From: Nesterenkonia cremea
Lineage (GTDB): Bacteria > Actinomycetota > Actinomycetes > Actinomycetales > Micrococcaceae
Direction: 5' to 3'
Assembly: GCF_014642675.1 (NCBI RefSeq)
Contig: NZ_BMIS01000004.1
Location: 124,001-188,000 of the forward strand
Length of the DNA: 64,000 nucleotides
In this document: piece after piece, positions 34,266-43,137 of the stretch
Position numbering within the stretch: position 1 is the first letter of the stretch
How the letters are laid out: each line of letters starts with the position of its first letter
Position numbers and translations under genes: made by a program
The notes under the pieces: generated by a model
Seen by the model: only the letters and a program-made list of their open reading frames with translations
Database searches by the model: none
What the model was told of the DNA's origin: nothing

Positions 34266-35723
34266 CTACTCGCTGGGTTCTGCCACATGCAGATGCAGGC
34301 GGCGGGCGGCCTCGGAGAAGGAACCGGTCAGCGACGGGTAGACGGTGAAGGTGGAGGCCACATCGTCCACATGCATCTTCTGGGTGACCGCCAGCGCCAG
34401 CGGGAAGATCAGCTCGGAGGCCCGCGGGGCCACCACCACGGCGCCGATCACGGTGCCGGATCCCTTGCGGGAGAAGATCTTCACGAAGCCCTCGCGGATG
34501 TTCATCATCTTGGCCCGCGGGTTGGTGGCCAGGTCCAGCTTGACCACATCGGCCTGGTATTTGCCAGAGTCGGCCTGCTCCTGGGTCACGCCCACAGTGG
34601 CGATCTCCGGGGAGGTGAAGACGTTGGAGGCCACATGGTGCAGCTTCAGCGGCTTCACGCCTTCGCCCTGCATATGGGCCACGGCGATGCGTCCCTGCAT
34701 CGCGGCCACCGAGGCCAGGGGCATCATGCCGGTGCAGTCGCCGGCGGCGTAGATGTTGTTGGCCGTGGTCCGTGAGACGGTGTCCACCAGGATGTGGCCG
34801 GACTCGGTGGTCTCCACACCGCAGTCGTCGAGGCCGATGTCTTCGGTGTTGGGGATCCCGCCCACAGCCATCAGGCAGTGGGATCCCTCCAGCACGCGGC
34901 CGCCGGAGAGCGTGACCTTCACACCCTCCTCTGTGCGCTCCACGGATTCGGCGCGGGATTTGGAGGCGACCTTGACTCCGACGCGTGCGAAGGAGTTCTC
35001 CAGCACGCGGGCAGCGTCGGCGTCCTCGCCGGGAAGCACCTGCTCGCGGGAGGAGACCAGGGTGACGTCTGCGCCCAGGCGGCGGTAGGCGGAGGCGAAC
35101 TCGGCGCCGGTGACGCCGGAGCCGACCACGATCATGTGCTCGGGCACCTCGGTGAGGTTGTAGGCCTGGGTCCAGTTCAGGATGCGCTCGCCGTCGGGGA
35201 CGGCGGTGGGCAGCTCTCGCGGGTGGGCGCCGGTGGCGACGATGATCGCATCGGCCTCGATGAGATCGGTCTGGCCGGCGGCATCGGTGACCTCGATGCT
35301 GTGCGGCGGCTTCAGGCGGCCCTTGCCCTTGACCACAGTGACGCCCGCGGCCTCGAGGGTGGTGTGGATGTCGGCGGACTGGTCGTGGGCGAGCTTCAGG
35401 AGGCGCTCGTTGACCTGGGAGAAGTCGGCCCAGGCCTCGGTCTCGTAGTAGTTGTTCTCGCTGCTCTCTCCGAAGCGCACGCCGAATGCCGTGGAGGCGT
35501 TGACACGCCGCATCGCATCAGCCGTTGCGATCAGAGTCTTGGAGGGGACGACGTCGGTCAGCACCGCCGACCCGCCGAGTCCCTTCTCCTCGACGATGGT
35601 GACGTGGGCACCGGCGTCGGTGGCGACCATGGCGGCCTCATAGCCGCCGGGACCACCTCCGAGGATCGCGATGCGGTCAGGGGCGAAACGCTTGCGAAGT
35701 TTGTCCGTAGTCACATCTGCCAT
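34266..35723 (-). CDS. lpdA: NAD(P)H-quinone dehydrogenase LpdA (dihydrolipoamide dehydrogenase-like)
   Basis: A 485-residue two-dinucleotide-fold flavoprotein. FAD binding is in ILGGGPGGYEAAMVA, NAD(P) binding in VVGSGVTGAEFASAYRRLG, and the second FAD motif around NIYAAGDCTGMMPLASVAA. The redox-active disulfide site of lipoamide dehydrogenase (CxNxGCIPSK) is replaced by SAVLTDVVPSK, without either Cys. This is the pattern of Mycobacterium tuberculosis LpdA (Rv3303c), which reduces quinones rather than lipoamide. The ATG at 35723 is followed by the normal N-terminus; the frame stays open far upstream but only over the divergent gene. Confidence 0.9.
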   Translation of the reverse strand: MADVTTDKLRKRFAPDRIAILGGGPGGYEAAMVATDAGAHVTIVEEKGLGGSAVLTDVVPSKTLIATADAMRRVNASTAFGVRFGESSENNYYETEAWADFSQVNERLLKLAHDQSADIHTTLEAAGVTVVKGKGRLKPPHSIEVTDAAGQTDLIEADAIIVATGAHPRELPTAVPDGERILNWTQAYNLTEVPEHMIVVGSGVTGAEFASAYRRLGADVTLVSSREQVLPGEDADAARVLENSFARVGVKVASKSRAESVERTEEGVKVTLSGGRVLEGSHCLMAVGGIPNTEDIGLDDCGVETTESGHILVDTVSRTTANNIYAAGDCTGMMPLASVAAMQGRIAVAHMQGEGVKPLKLHHVASNVFTSPEIATVGVTQEQADSGKYQADVVKLDLATNPRAKMMNIREGFVKIFSRKGSGTVIGAVVVAPRASELIFPLALAVTQKMHVDDVASTFTVYPSLTGSFSEAARRLHLHVAEPSE

Positions 35724-35811
35724 CGTATCCGCTAGAGTGAATCTCTGATGATCAGTGAAGCCCCCGGCGGATTGAGCGCGGGGGCGCTGAAGAAGGGCAG
35801 GTGGAATCGCG

Positions 35812-36816
35812 GTGACGCTGGGCCTTGATCGCACCGAAGCGGCGATCATCAACGCGATCCCCAGTCTGCCTATCCACTCTTCGGCGCTCCTGGTTCTGGT
35901 CGCCGGGCTCTTCCTGGCCGCACTGGTCATACGAGCCCAGAGGGTGTCGGCCCGCGAGTCGGCGCCGCAGAAGAGACAGGGTCTCCCGGCCCGGCAGGCG
36001 CGGGCTGCTCGCCGACGTGTGCAGCGGTTGCGCCGGCAGGTGCTCGAGAGACGGGAACGAAGGGCGAATATGACCGTCACGACCGACAGCACGTTCACCA
36101 TCCGCTGGGGCCGCACCCTGGTGGCGCTGGTGGGTGTGATCGCACTGCTCACCGCTGCGGTGACCGGAGTCCTGGCCGCCGCAGGGTCGTTGCTGGCCGC
36201 TGTCCCGCTCGCGGCCCTCGGCGTGTTCGTGCTCTCCCTGGTCACCCTGCGCACCATGGCTGTGGCGCGGCGGAAGCGTCAGCGCCGTGAGCGCATCGAG
36301 TCTGCCATGCGCGAGGCGATGTACCCCGACGCCGAGAGCTCGGCTCAGCGCCCGGCCGTCCCCGGCGCTCCCTTCGATGCGCTCAGTTCCGATGAGCGCG
36401 GTGCGGGCGGACCGAACTCCCTGCAGCAGGTGGACGAGGACGGGTTGCCGGTGGAGGTGGAGCGCACCTTCGCCGAGGCTCCCGCCATGGACGCCGCAGC
36501 GCTGCAGCAGGCCCACCGTGCCGCGGCCCAGTCCGACGCCGCTCAGTCCCAGCAGGGCGCATGGGAGCCCCGCGAGGTGCCCAAGCCCAAGTATCTGCAG
36601 GCAGAGAAGGCCGAGCGTCCGCTGCCTCAGCCCATGGAGCAGGAGGAGGCCAAACGCCCGAGCACCGAGGTGAAGCTGAGCCCCAACGCTCAGGCGGCTC
36701 CGCCGCAGCAGGACCAGCCGCAGCGGGCTGAGCCGAAGAGGACCGAACAGAAGCAGAAGACCGAGAAGAGCCGGTCGATGGACCTGGACGAAGTGCTCAA
36801 GCGCCGCCGCGCCTGA
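35812..36816 (+). CDS. Membrane protein with long charged C-terminal tail, function unknown
   Basis: A 334-residue protein with one hydrophobic helix near the N-terminus (SALLVLVAGLFLAALVIRA), an Arg-rich segment (about 50-85), two more helices (about 103-145), and then a hydrophilic tail of about 190 residues rich in Gln, Glu, Ala, Pro and Lys. The tail is probably disordered and ends in DLDEVLKRRRA. This layout recalls membrane-anchored scaffolds, but I recognise no named family. The GTG start has AGGTGG upstream; an internal ATG at 36070 could also begin a shorter protein. It is divergent from lpdA. Confidence 0.7.
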   Translation: MTLGLDRTEAAIINAIPSLPIHSSALLVLVAGLFLAALVIRAQRVSARESAPQKRQGLPARQARAARRRVQRLRRQVLERRERRANMTVTTDSTFTIRWGRTLVALVGVIALLTAAVTGVLAAAGSLLAAVPLAALGVFVLSLVTLRTMAVARRKRQRRERIESAMREAMYPDAESSAQRPAVPGAPFDALSSDERGAGGPNSLQQVDEDGLPVEVERTFAEAPAMDAAALQQAHRAAAQSDAAQSQQGAWEPREVPKPKYLQAEKAERPLPQPMEQEEAKRPSTEVKLSPNAQAAPPQQDQPQRAEPKRTEQKQKTEKSRSMDLDEVLKRRRA

Positions 36817-36840
36817 GCGCCGCAGGAGAGGCCACCGGAC

Positions 36841-38166
36841 ATGGGACTTCAGACTCCACGGGCTGCACCGTCGCAGAACACCTCCCAGCTGGAGGCGCAG
36901 CAGCTTGCTTTCCTGGAGTCCTATGACGCCCACTCGCCGATCGCCGTGGCGATTCAGCACTCCGGGGTCTATGCGACCTCCATCCAGCTGGAATCGGTGC
37001 AGCACCGCCCCGGGGCAGGGGTCACCGGCATCTACCGGGTGGCCACCGCCCGTCCGGTGATGCCCAGCACCTGGTCCACCGGCGTCTACACCCAGACCTC
37101 CGATCATGTGGACGAACTCTATGTGGGCATGACCACGGAGCCGGTGCCCCAGGACGCCCAGGGCGTGGTCTTCTCACACAGCCCTTATGGACCGCTGGCC
37201 GTCTGGCAGCATCCGCTGGATCCTGCCCTCCCGGGCCTGCGCCTGGCCACCGATCCGGCCTCGGTGGCCGAACACTGGGGCTTCGGCAGGACGCTGACCG
37301 CCCTGGAGACCATCAGCTACCGCCCGCTGCGCCGGGCGGTGATCGCCGCAGACTTCGACGACGGCAGCCGGCTCTTCCTCAAAGTGCTGCGTGCCGGCCG
37401 CGCCGCGGATCTGGACGCCCGCCATCGCATGCTGCTGGCCGTAGGGATCCCCGCCCCGCAGCCGATGCGTGAGCCGGTGGCCGATGTGGTGGCACTGGCC
37501 GAGGGGCCGGGCGTGTCGCTGGCCGAACACTTCCTGGCCGACGGAGCCGCCCACCTGAGCCCTGAGCAGTTCACCGGGCTGCTGGACCAGATGCCCGCCG
37601 AGGTCATGACCCTTCCGGCCCGGGACGCCTGGACCGATCGGCTGCCGGCCTATGCCTCCGCGGCGGTCTCAGCCCTGCCGCACTGCACCGAGCGCATCCG
37701 GTCCCTGGAGGCCACCATCCTCAACGGCCTGCCGCAGACCGACCGCGGTCCGGCGGTGCCCACCCACGGAGACTTCTATGAGGCCAATCTGCTGATGAAC
37801 GGGCAGGCGATCTCCTGCCTGCTGGATGTGGATTCTCTCGGCCCGGGGCACCGGGTGGACGATCTGGCCTGCTTTCTGGGGCATCTGGCGGTGCTGCCGG
37901 CGGTGGACTCCCGCTATGTGCACGCTCCGGCGGCCTTCGACCGCTTCGCCCGGGTCTTCGCCCAGACGGTGGACCCGGCGGCGCTGCAGCTGCGGGCCGC
38001 CTCCGTGGGCCTGTCCCTGGTGGCCGGAGCTCGGGATTCACGCCGCACCGGCTGGGAGATTCAGGCGGAGCACCGGCTGACCTGCGCCGAGGCGGTGCTG
38101 GGGCTCACTGCCCCCGCGCCAGCTCTTCCCCAGTGGCCAACCGATATCCCGCCCCGCGCACTGTGA
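36841..38166 (+). CDS. APH-family phosphotransferase
   Basis: A 441-residue protein with the aminoglycoside/choline kinase-like (APH) fold in its C-terminal two thirds. The catalytic loop is PTHGDFYEANLLM, with the base Asp and metal Asn, and the DFG-equivalent is LLDVDSLGPGHRVDDLACFLGHL. The N-terminal lobe has FDDGSRLFLKVLRA with the ATP-binding Lys. The first 130 residues are unlike resistance enzymes. The substrate could be a sugar, amino alcohol or maltose-like compound; antibiotic resistance is not implied. GAGAGG precedes the ATG. Its last 62 bp overlap the convergent response regulator gene. Confidence 0.83.
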   Translation: MGLQTPRAAPSQNTSQLEAQQLAFLESYDAHSPIAVAIQHSGVYATSIQLESVQHRPGAGVTGIYRVATARPVMPSTWSTGVYTQTSDHVDELYVGMTTEPVPQDAQGVVFSHSPYGPLAVWQHPLDPALPGLRLATDPASVAEHWGFGRTLTALETISYRPLRRAVIAADFDDGSRLFLKVLRAGRAADLDARHRMLLAVGIPAPQPMREPVADVVALAEGPGVSLAEHFLADGAAHLSPEQFTGLLDQMPAEVMTLPARDAWTDRLPAYASAAVSALPHCTERIRSLEATILNGLPQTDRGPAVPTHGDFYEANLLMNGQAISCLLDVDSLGPGHRVDDLACFLGHLAVLPAVDSRYVHAPAAFDRFARVFAQTVDPAALQLRAASVGLSLVAGARDSRRTGWEIQAEHRLTCAEAVLGLTAPAPALPQWPTDIPPRAL

Positions 38167-38824
38167 CGATCCGCTGGCTGCCCAGCTTATTGCGCAGATA
38201 GCGGATATAGACGTCGACGACGTTGGAGCTGGTGTCGGCCGCGCTGTCCCAGACCATGTCCAGCAGCTGTTCGCGGGAGAGGACCTGCCGCGGATGATCC
38301 AGCAGCACCTCGGCCAGGGCGAACTCCCGGGCGGAGAGCTCCACCGGCTCGCCGTCCACTGAGGCCTGACGTGTGGCCAGGCCCAGCACCACGCCCAGAT
38401 GTTCCAGACGCTCGGGCTGCTCCCAGCCCGCGTCGGGGGAGGAGGATGCCGCAGCGGCCTCCTCCTGGCTCTTCAGCCGCAGCTTCACCCGAGCGATGAG
38501 CTCCTCCACGCGGAAGGGCTTGGACATATAGTCCTGGGCACCGGAGGAGAGCCCCTGGACGGTGTCCTCCACGGAGGTGCGGGCGGTCAGGATGATCACC
38601 GGGATCTCATCGCCTCCGGAGCGGATCTTCTCCAGCACCTCGAAGCCGTCCATCTGGGGCAGCCCCAGGTCCAGGATCACCAGATCGAAGGAGCCGTTGG
38701 CGAGCTGCACGATGGCCTGGGTTCCGCTGACGGCCTGCTCGGACTCGAAGCCTGCGGCCTTGAGGCCCTTGGCGATGAAGGAGGCGATGCGCGCCTCGTC
38801 CTCCACGATCAGAATGCGGCTCAT
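38105..38824 (-). CDS. OmpR-family response regulator
   Basis: A 239-residue regulator. The receiver domain (1 to about 120) has the acidic pair Glu8-Asp9, phospho-acceptor Asp52 in VILDLGLPQMDG, Thr in ILTART and Lys in SKPFRVEE. A Ser/Ala linker leads to a winged-helix DNA-binding domain (about 140-239) with LSAREFALAEVLLDHP, VVDVYIRYLRNKLG and the wing VRGAGYRL. ATG 38824 is used; five extra residues to 38839 are unlikely. It follows the histidine kinase by 11 bp in the same operon and overlaps the convergent phosphotransferase gene by 62 bp. Confidence 0.94.
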   Translation of the reverse strand: MSRILIVEDEARIASFIAKGLKAAGFESEQAVSGTQAIVQLANGSFDLVILDLGLPQMDGFEVLEKIRSGGDEIPVIILTARTSVEDTVQGLSSGAQDYMSKPFRVEELIARVKLRLKSQEEAAAASSSPDAGWEQPERLEHLGVVLGLATRQASVDGEPVELSAREFALAEVLLDHPRQVLSREQLLDMVWDSAADTSSNVVDVYIRYLRNKLGSQRIVTVRGAGYRLATGEELARGQ

Positions 38825-38835
38825 CCCTGCTGTCC

Positions 38836-40359
38836 TCACCTGTTGGGTCGATCGGTCGTGTTCTCCAGCACCGGCAGCGGCCCGGTGGCGTGGACGGCGT
38901 CGTCGTCCTCAGGCTGTTGGCCGGCCAGCTCGAAGAGCTCGGCCACCGGCAGCACCATCGTAAAGATTGATCCCTTCTCCGGCACGGACTCCACTCGGAC
39001 CTCTCCGCCATGCAGCCGTGCGATGGTCTCCACGATGGCCAGGCCCAGCCCGGAGCCTTCGGCCCGCTGGGAGTGGGAGCCGCGGGAGAAGCGGGAGAAG
39101 ATCGTCTCCTGATCCTCTGCGCTGATGCCGGCACCGGCATCCTTGACCCACAGGTAGAGCGTGGTCCGGTGCACCGCAGATCCCAGCGAGATGCGGGAGC
39201 CGGGATCGGAGAACTTCACTGCGTTGTGCGCCAGCTGCAGCCAGGCCTGGGTGATCCGCTGGGCATCCAACGGGACCACGGTCCTGGCCTGGGAGTCCAG
39301 GCTCCACTCGCGGTCCCCGAGGGTCTGGGCCTTCTCGAAGACCTGCTCGGTCAGCAGGTCCACATCGGCGGCGGAGACGGCGAGGAAGTCGCGCTGGTCG
39401 GATTTGGCCAGGGTGACCAGGTCCTCGACCAGGCGGCTCATCCGGTCCAGCTCGTCCACGGCCAGCTCCGCGGTCTGGCGCACGTCCTGGGGGTCCTCGG
39501 CGTCGATGAGCTCCAGGTGACCGCGCACTATGGTCACCGGAGTGCGCAGCTCGTGGCCGACGTCGTCGAGCAGCTGGCGCTGGGAGGTCACCGCCGTCTC
39601 CAGACGGTCCAGCATCTGGTTCACGGTCACGGCCAGCTCGCCCAGGTCATCCTTCGTGCGCACCGGGATGCGCCGGGAGATGTCCTCCTCGGTGATGGAC
39701 TGGGCGGTGCGGCGCAGCAGCCTGACCGGCTGCAGCAGCCGTCCCACCAGCAGCCAGCCCAGCATCCCGGTGACCACGACGGCGGCCGCCCCGATGCCGG
39801 CATAGGTGAAGAAGGTGCGGTGCAGGGCGGCCATGCCCTCGTCCACGTCGAAGGCCAGCACGAAGTGGGTGGGCTCGGTGTCCTCGGCCATCATGACCGG
39901 CACGATCACCGCCCGGTAGGTGCTCTGCTCGGTCTCCGCCGTGCGGATCCGGTGCTCCTCGATGGGCAGCTGGGACTCGATCCAGGTCAGGAACTCGGGA
40001 TCATCCTCCAGCCGCACCGGCAGGGACTCGTTGGCCAGCCAGCGGACCTGGCCGTCCCGCACAGCCACCATGGACTCGTTCTCGGCCAGGATCATGCCCG
40101 AGACGGTGGTGTGGATGAACTCATCGGCGGTGGACCAGGGCTCACCGGTGCTGGGATTCACCGACTGTTCGCCGCGCTGGATGAACTCGGTGACGGTCCG
40201 GCCCAGGGAGTCGTCCATGGAGCGGTGGAGATCGGCGCGCTGGAGCAGATAGGCCGCGGTGCCGGCCAGCACCAGGGTCAGCATGGTCAGGAAGACCATG
40301 AAGCCCATGACGCGGGCGCGCACACTGAGCCGCAGAGTCTGCTTCAGCCGCCGTCTCAC
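38836..40359 (-). CDS. Membrane sensor histidine kinase
   Basis: A 507-residue EnvZ-type kinase: a first helix VMGFMVFLTMLTLVLAGTAAYLL (about 17-39), an extracytoplasmic sensor region of about 140 residues, a second helix (about 183-205), a HAMP linker, the phospho-acceptor His269 in DDVGHELRTPVTIVRGH, and an ATPase domain with HNAVKFSD, DAGAGIS and GSGLGLAIVETI. Layout resembles MprB/TcsS kinases of actinobacteria. It overlaps the upstream TPR gene by 4 bp (ATGA), so the TPR protein is probably produced with it. The stimulus is unknown; a cell-envelope signal is inferred. Confidence 0.94.
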   Translation of the reverse strand: MRRRLKQTLRLSVRARVMGFMVFLTMLTLVLAGTAAYLLQRADLHRSMDDSLGRTVTEFIQRGEQSVNPSTGEPWSTADEFIHTTVSGMILAENESMVAVRDGQVRWLANESLPVRLEDDPEFLTWIESQLPIEEHRIRTAETEQSTYRAVIVPVMMAEDTEPTHFVLAFDVDEGMAALHRTFFTYAGIGAAAVVVTGMLGWLLVGRLLQPVRLLRRTAQSITEEDISRRIPVRTKDDLGELAVTVNQMLDRLETAVTSQRQLLDDVGHELRTPVTIVRGHLELIDAEDPQDVRQTAELAVDELDRMSRLVEDLVTLAKSDQRDFLAVSAADVDLLTEQVFEKAQTLGDREWSLDSQARTVVPLDAQRITQAWLQLAHNAVKFSDPGSRISLGSAVHRTTLYLWVKDAGAGISAEDQETIFSRFSRGSHSQRAEGSGLGLAIVETIARLHGGEVRVESVPEKGSIFTMVLPVAELFELAGQQPEDDDAVHATGPLPVLENTTDRPNR

Positions 40360-42083
40360 GGCTTGATGCGCCGTTTCAGGCGGGTCAGCTCCCGGCGCAG
40401 CTCGGCGGCCTCATCCGCACGGCCCAGCTGCATCAGCGCATCGATCCGGCCTTCGAGAGTCTCGGCGGAGAGTTCGGCGTCGGACTCCCGGTGATCGGTG
40501 GCCATGCGGAAGATGGCCTCGGCCTCCTCGGCCCGGTCCATCTCCAGCAGCACTTTGGCGGCGAAGATCTCGGCCTCGGCGGAGGCCGGGTCATCCTCGG
40601 CCTCGGCGAAGAGGTCTGCGGCGCTCAGCGCTGCGGAGATGGCCTCAGTACCCTGGCCCAGGGCCAGATGCCCGCGGGCCAGAGTGTCGGTGACATCCGC
40701 GATCTGCCAGGGGGTCCCGTGTTCGTCGGCGATGCGCAGCGCCTTCTCCAGGTGGGGCAGGCCCGCGGCGTCCTCGGTGCGGGTGAGCAGATGGCCCAGC
40801 GAATGCAGGGTCTGCATGAGCATCAGCGGGTCCTGGTCATCGGACTGCTCGGCCAGCCGCAGCCCCTCCTGGTAGTGGGTGCGCGCAGATTCGGTGCGCT
40901 CCAGGGAGGCGGCCAGCGCTCCGGCGGCCAGATGGGCTCGGACGGCCTCCTCCAGCTCATCGGAGGAGACGAAGAGCTGTGCGGCTTCCTCCCAGTGGGC
41001 CATGGCCTCCACCGGGCGGCGCTGCTGGGTCACGGCATGGCCGAGTCCCATCAGGGCGCGTCCGCGGGTGGAGAGGTCCTCTTCGGTGCCGGCCAGCCGG
41101 ACGGAGAGCCCGTCCAGGATCTTCTCTGCCTCCTCGTGGCGCTGCAGCTCCAGCAGCTGCTGGCCCAGAGCGAGGCTGAGCATGCGGGATTCGTCGAACT
41201 CGCCCAGTTCGGCCTGCTGGACGGCCACCTTCCAGGCCAGTACGGAGACTTCGCCGTCCTCCAGGACGGCGGTCATCCCGGCCAGCAGGGCGGCGGCGGA
41301 GGCGGCTCCCTTGCGCACGCCGCAGCCGGCATAGAGCTCCACGGAGGCCATGGCGACCTCCATGGCCTCCTCATGGCGTTCCTGGTGGTGGTGGATGGTG
41401 GCGCGCAGCATGGCCATCGCACCGCGGACCGCACGGTTGGCGGGGGCGGCCATGACCTGCTCGGCCACGGTGAGGGCCTCTTGGGTCTCTCCGGAGAGCA
41501 GCAGGCTGTGGGCCAGGAACATGCGGGATCCGGCCAGGGCCTGGGGCTTGTCCTGGGCCTCGAGGATCTCGCAGGCCTCACGGACCAGCGGGAGGGAGGC
41601 CTGGGGGCCCTCGTCGTGGAGGACGCACACGGCCAGGGAGGAGAGGACATCGGCCAGGATGAGAGAGCCCGGGGCATCGGTGCGCAGGTCCTCGGCCACC
41701 CGCTGGAGGATCTCGCCCTCCACGCGGTCCGGCTCGCGCAGCAGGATGCCGCCCAGCTGCTCCTCCACCTCGGCCTGGTGGCTGCGGCCCAGCTCGCGCA
41801 GCAGGCTGATGCGCTCAGCCATATAGGGGGCGGCGAGCCCAGATGCTCCGCGCATCTCGTTGACCCCGGAGAGGATGCGCAGCAGCATCAGACGGTTCTC
41901 CGGGTCCTGGGCGCCGGGCGCCTCCAGGCCGCGGGCGGCCGCCTCCACGGCAGCGGTATAGCGTTCCCCGTAGGCGGCCTCATAGGCGAGGTCCACCCAT
42001 CCGCGGGCGGTGTGGGCGGTGGGTTCGCTGTCTGAGGGCTGGTGGAGGACACAGCGCAGACGTTCCATGAGCTCACCGGTCAT
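40356..42083 (-). CDS. TPR-repeat cytoplasmic protein, first gene of two-component operon
   Basis: A 575-residue helical protein built of degenerate tetratricopeptide-like repeats, visible as recurring A-x(2)-Y/L-G-x(2)-Y/A helix pairs: DLAYEAAYGERYTAAVEAAARGLEA, ARTHYQEGLRLAEQS, AISAALSAADLFAEAED. There is no signal peptide, membrane helix or DNA-binding motif. Such proteins bind partners. Direct coupling to the kinase by ATGA overlap suggests a signalling or scaffold role (inference). The ATG at 42083 lies 7 nt after TACCCT, a leaderless arrangement. A longer frame to 42278 runs over the divergent lipoprotein gene and is rejected. Confidence 0.75.
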   Translation of the reverse strand: MTGELMERLRCVLHQPSDSEPTAHTARGWVDLAYEAAYGERYTAAVEAAARGLEAPGAQDPENRLMLLRILSGVNEMRGASGLAAPYMAERISLLRELGRSHQAEVEEQLGGILLREPDRVEGEILQRVAEDLRTDAPGSLILADVLSSLAVCVLHDEGPQASLPLVREACEILEAQDKPQALAGSRMFLAHSLLLSGETQEALTVAEQVMAAPANRAVRGAMAMLRATIHHHQERHEEAMEVAMASVELYAGCGVRKGAASAAALLAGMTAVLEDGEVSVLAWKVAVQQAELGEFDESRMLSLALGQQLLELQRHEEAEKILDGLSVRLAGTEEDLSTRGRALMGLGHAVTQQRRPVEAMAHWEEAAQLFVSSDELEEAVRAHLAAGALAASLERTESARTHYQEGLRLAEQSDDQDPLMLMQTLHSLGHLLTRTEDAAGLPHLEKALRIADEHGTPWQIADVTDTLARGHLALGQGTEAISAALSAADLFAEAEDDPASAEAEIFAAKVLLEMDRAEEAEAIFRMATDHRESDAELSAETLEGRIDALMQLGRADEAAELRRELTRLKRRIKP

Positions 42084-42090
42084 CTTTCCA

Positions 42091-42096
42091 AGGGTA
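42091..42096 (-). promoter_or_regulatory. -10 element of leaderless TPR-HK-RR operon
   Basis: TACCCT on the minus strand, 7 nt before the ATG at 42083. Paired with a divergent leaderless promoter 33 bp away. Confidence 0.5.
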
Positions 42097-42128
42097 GCGC
42101 GTTTGGGAGGCGGGTCTGCCTGAGCCTC

Positions 42129-42134
42129 TAGACT
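42129..42134 (+). promoter_or_regulatory. -10 element of leaderless OpuAC-like lipoprotein gene
   Basis: TAGACT, 7 nt, then the ATG at 42142. The divergent promoters share a 58-bp intergenic region, so a single bound regulator could affect both. Confidence 0.5.
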
Positions 42135-42141
42135 TGTCGTC

Positions 42142-43137
42142 ATGATTTCTTCCTCCGGCGTCTCTGCCCGGCGCCTGACGGTGACCCTCGGGATCGGGGC
42201 CCTGGCCCTGACCGCATGTTCGGGACCGCCTCCGGCGCAGGAGCCCACCGGCGACGTCGCAGAGCAGGCCTGGACCATGCTGGTCGGCGACCACCCTCTG
42301 GATCAGACGGTGGCCTATATCTACTCGCTGGCCCTGAACTCCCGTGAGGCTCCCACTGTGGTGGAGAGCCGCGAGCAGGACCTGGCCGAGCTGGTGGAGC
42401 TGCTGGGGGAGCAGGAGGAGGACGAGGGCAGCCAGATCCTGCTGTCCCGGACCATGTCTCTGGCTGAGGCCCTGGATCCTGAGAGCTATGCGGAGCTGAC
42501 CTCCCAGGCGGAGGAGGCGCTGGCCCCGGCGGCCTCCGCCGAGGAGCTCACCGAGCTGGTGGAGGCCGGGTTGGAGGGTGCTGAGCTGCTGGAGCCCTCG
42601 GCCGGAGTGCTGAGCAACTCCATGGCCGTCACCTCGATCACCGCGGAGCTGCACGACATCTCCTCCGACGCCGACAGCCCGGAGGATCCGGCCTTCGCCC
42701 AGGCCTGCGATGAGTTCGAGCTGGGGGTGCGCGAGGGTCTGCCGGATCCGGGGCCGCTGCTGGAGGATCTCTACGGCTGTGAGCCTGCCGAGATCGTCGA
42801 GGGCTCTGAGGCGGAGCTGATCCAGATGCTGATCAACGCTGAGATCGAGGCGGCCCTGCTGACCTCCTCGCATCCGCAGATCAGCCAGAACGCCTTGATC
42901 TCCCTGGATGACACGGAGCGGGCCTTCCCGGAGGAGCAGTTCGTGACCGTGGTGGACTCCGGCATCGCGGAGGAGGCGCCCGACGTCGTCGAGGAGATCT
43001 CTGAGGCTCTCGATGCCGAGGCGCTGGTCACCCTGCGTCAGCTCATCGACGGTGAGGATGGGTTGGAGCCGCAGGAGGCCGCCGAATACTGGCTGGTGGA
43101 CAACGACTACATCGCTGAGCCTGAGGGCTGGGGATGA
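42142..43137 (+). CDS. OpuAC-like substrate-binding lipoprotein (osmoprotectant-binding type)
   Basis: A 331-residue acidic lipoprotein with lipobox ALTAC (Cys26). The C-terminal 100 residues resemble quaternary-amine binding proteins (OpuAC/OsmX group): LISLDDTERAFPEEQFVTVV, then EEAPDVVEEISEALDAEALVTLRQLIDGE and EAAEYWLVDN. This corresponds to the last strands and helices of that fold. The N-terminal half is more divergent and Glu/Leu-rich, so ligand binding may be lost or changed. No permease or ATPase gene is adjacent, so it is an orphan. Possible roles are sensing for the divergent two-component system or serving a transporter elsewhere (inference). Confidence 0.65.
   Translation: MISSSGVSARRLTVTLGIGALALTACSGPPPAQEPTGDVAEQAWTMLVGDHPLDQTVAYIYSLALNSREAPTVVESREQDLAELVELLGEQEEDEGSQILLSRTMSLAEALDPESYAELTSQAEEALAPAASAEELTELVEAGLEGAELLEPSAGVLSNSMAVTSITAELHDISSDADSPEDPAFAQACDEFELGVREGLPDPGPLLEDLYGCEPAEIVEGSEAELIQMLINAEIEAALLTSSHPQISQNALISLDDTERAFPEEQFVTVVDSGIAEEAPDVVEEISEALDAEALVTLRQLIDGEDGLEPQEAAEYWLVDNDYIAEPEGWG

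Noticed and set aside
35724..36257. Possible 178-residue N-terminal extension of LpdA
   Set aside because: Lies over the divergent membrane protein gene, and the normal flavoprotein N-terminus begins at 35723.
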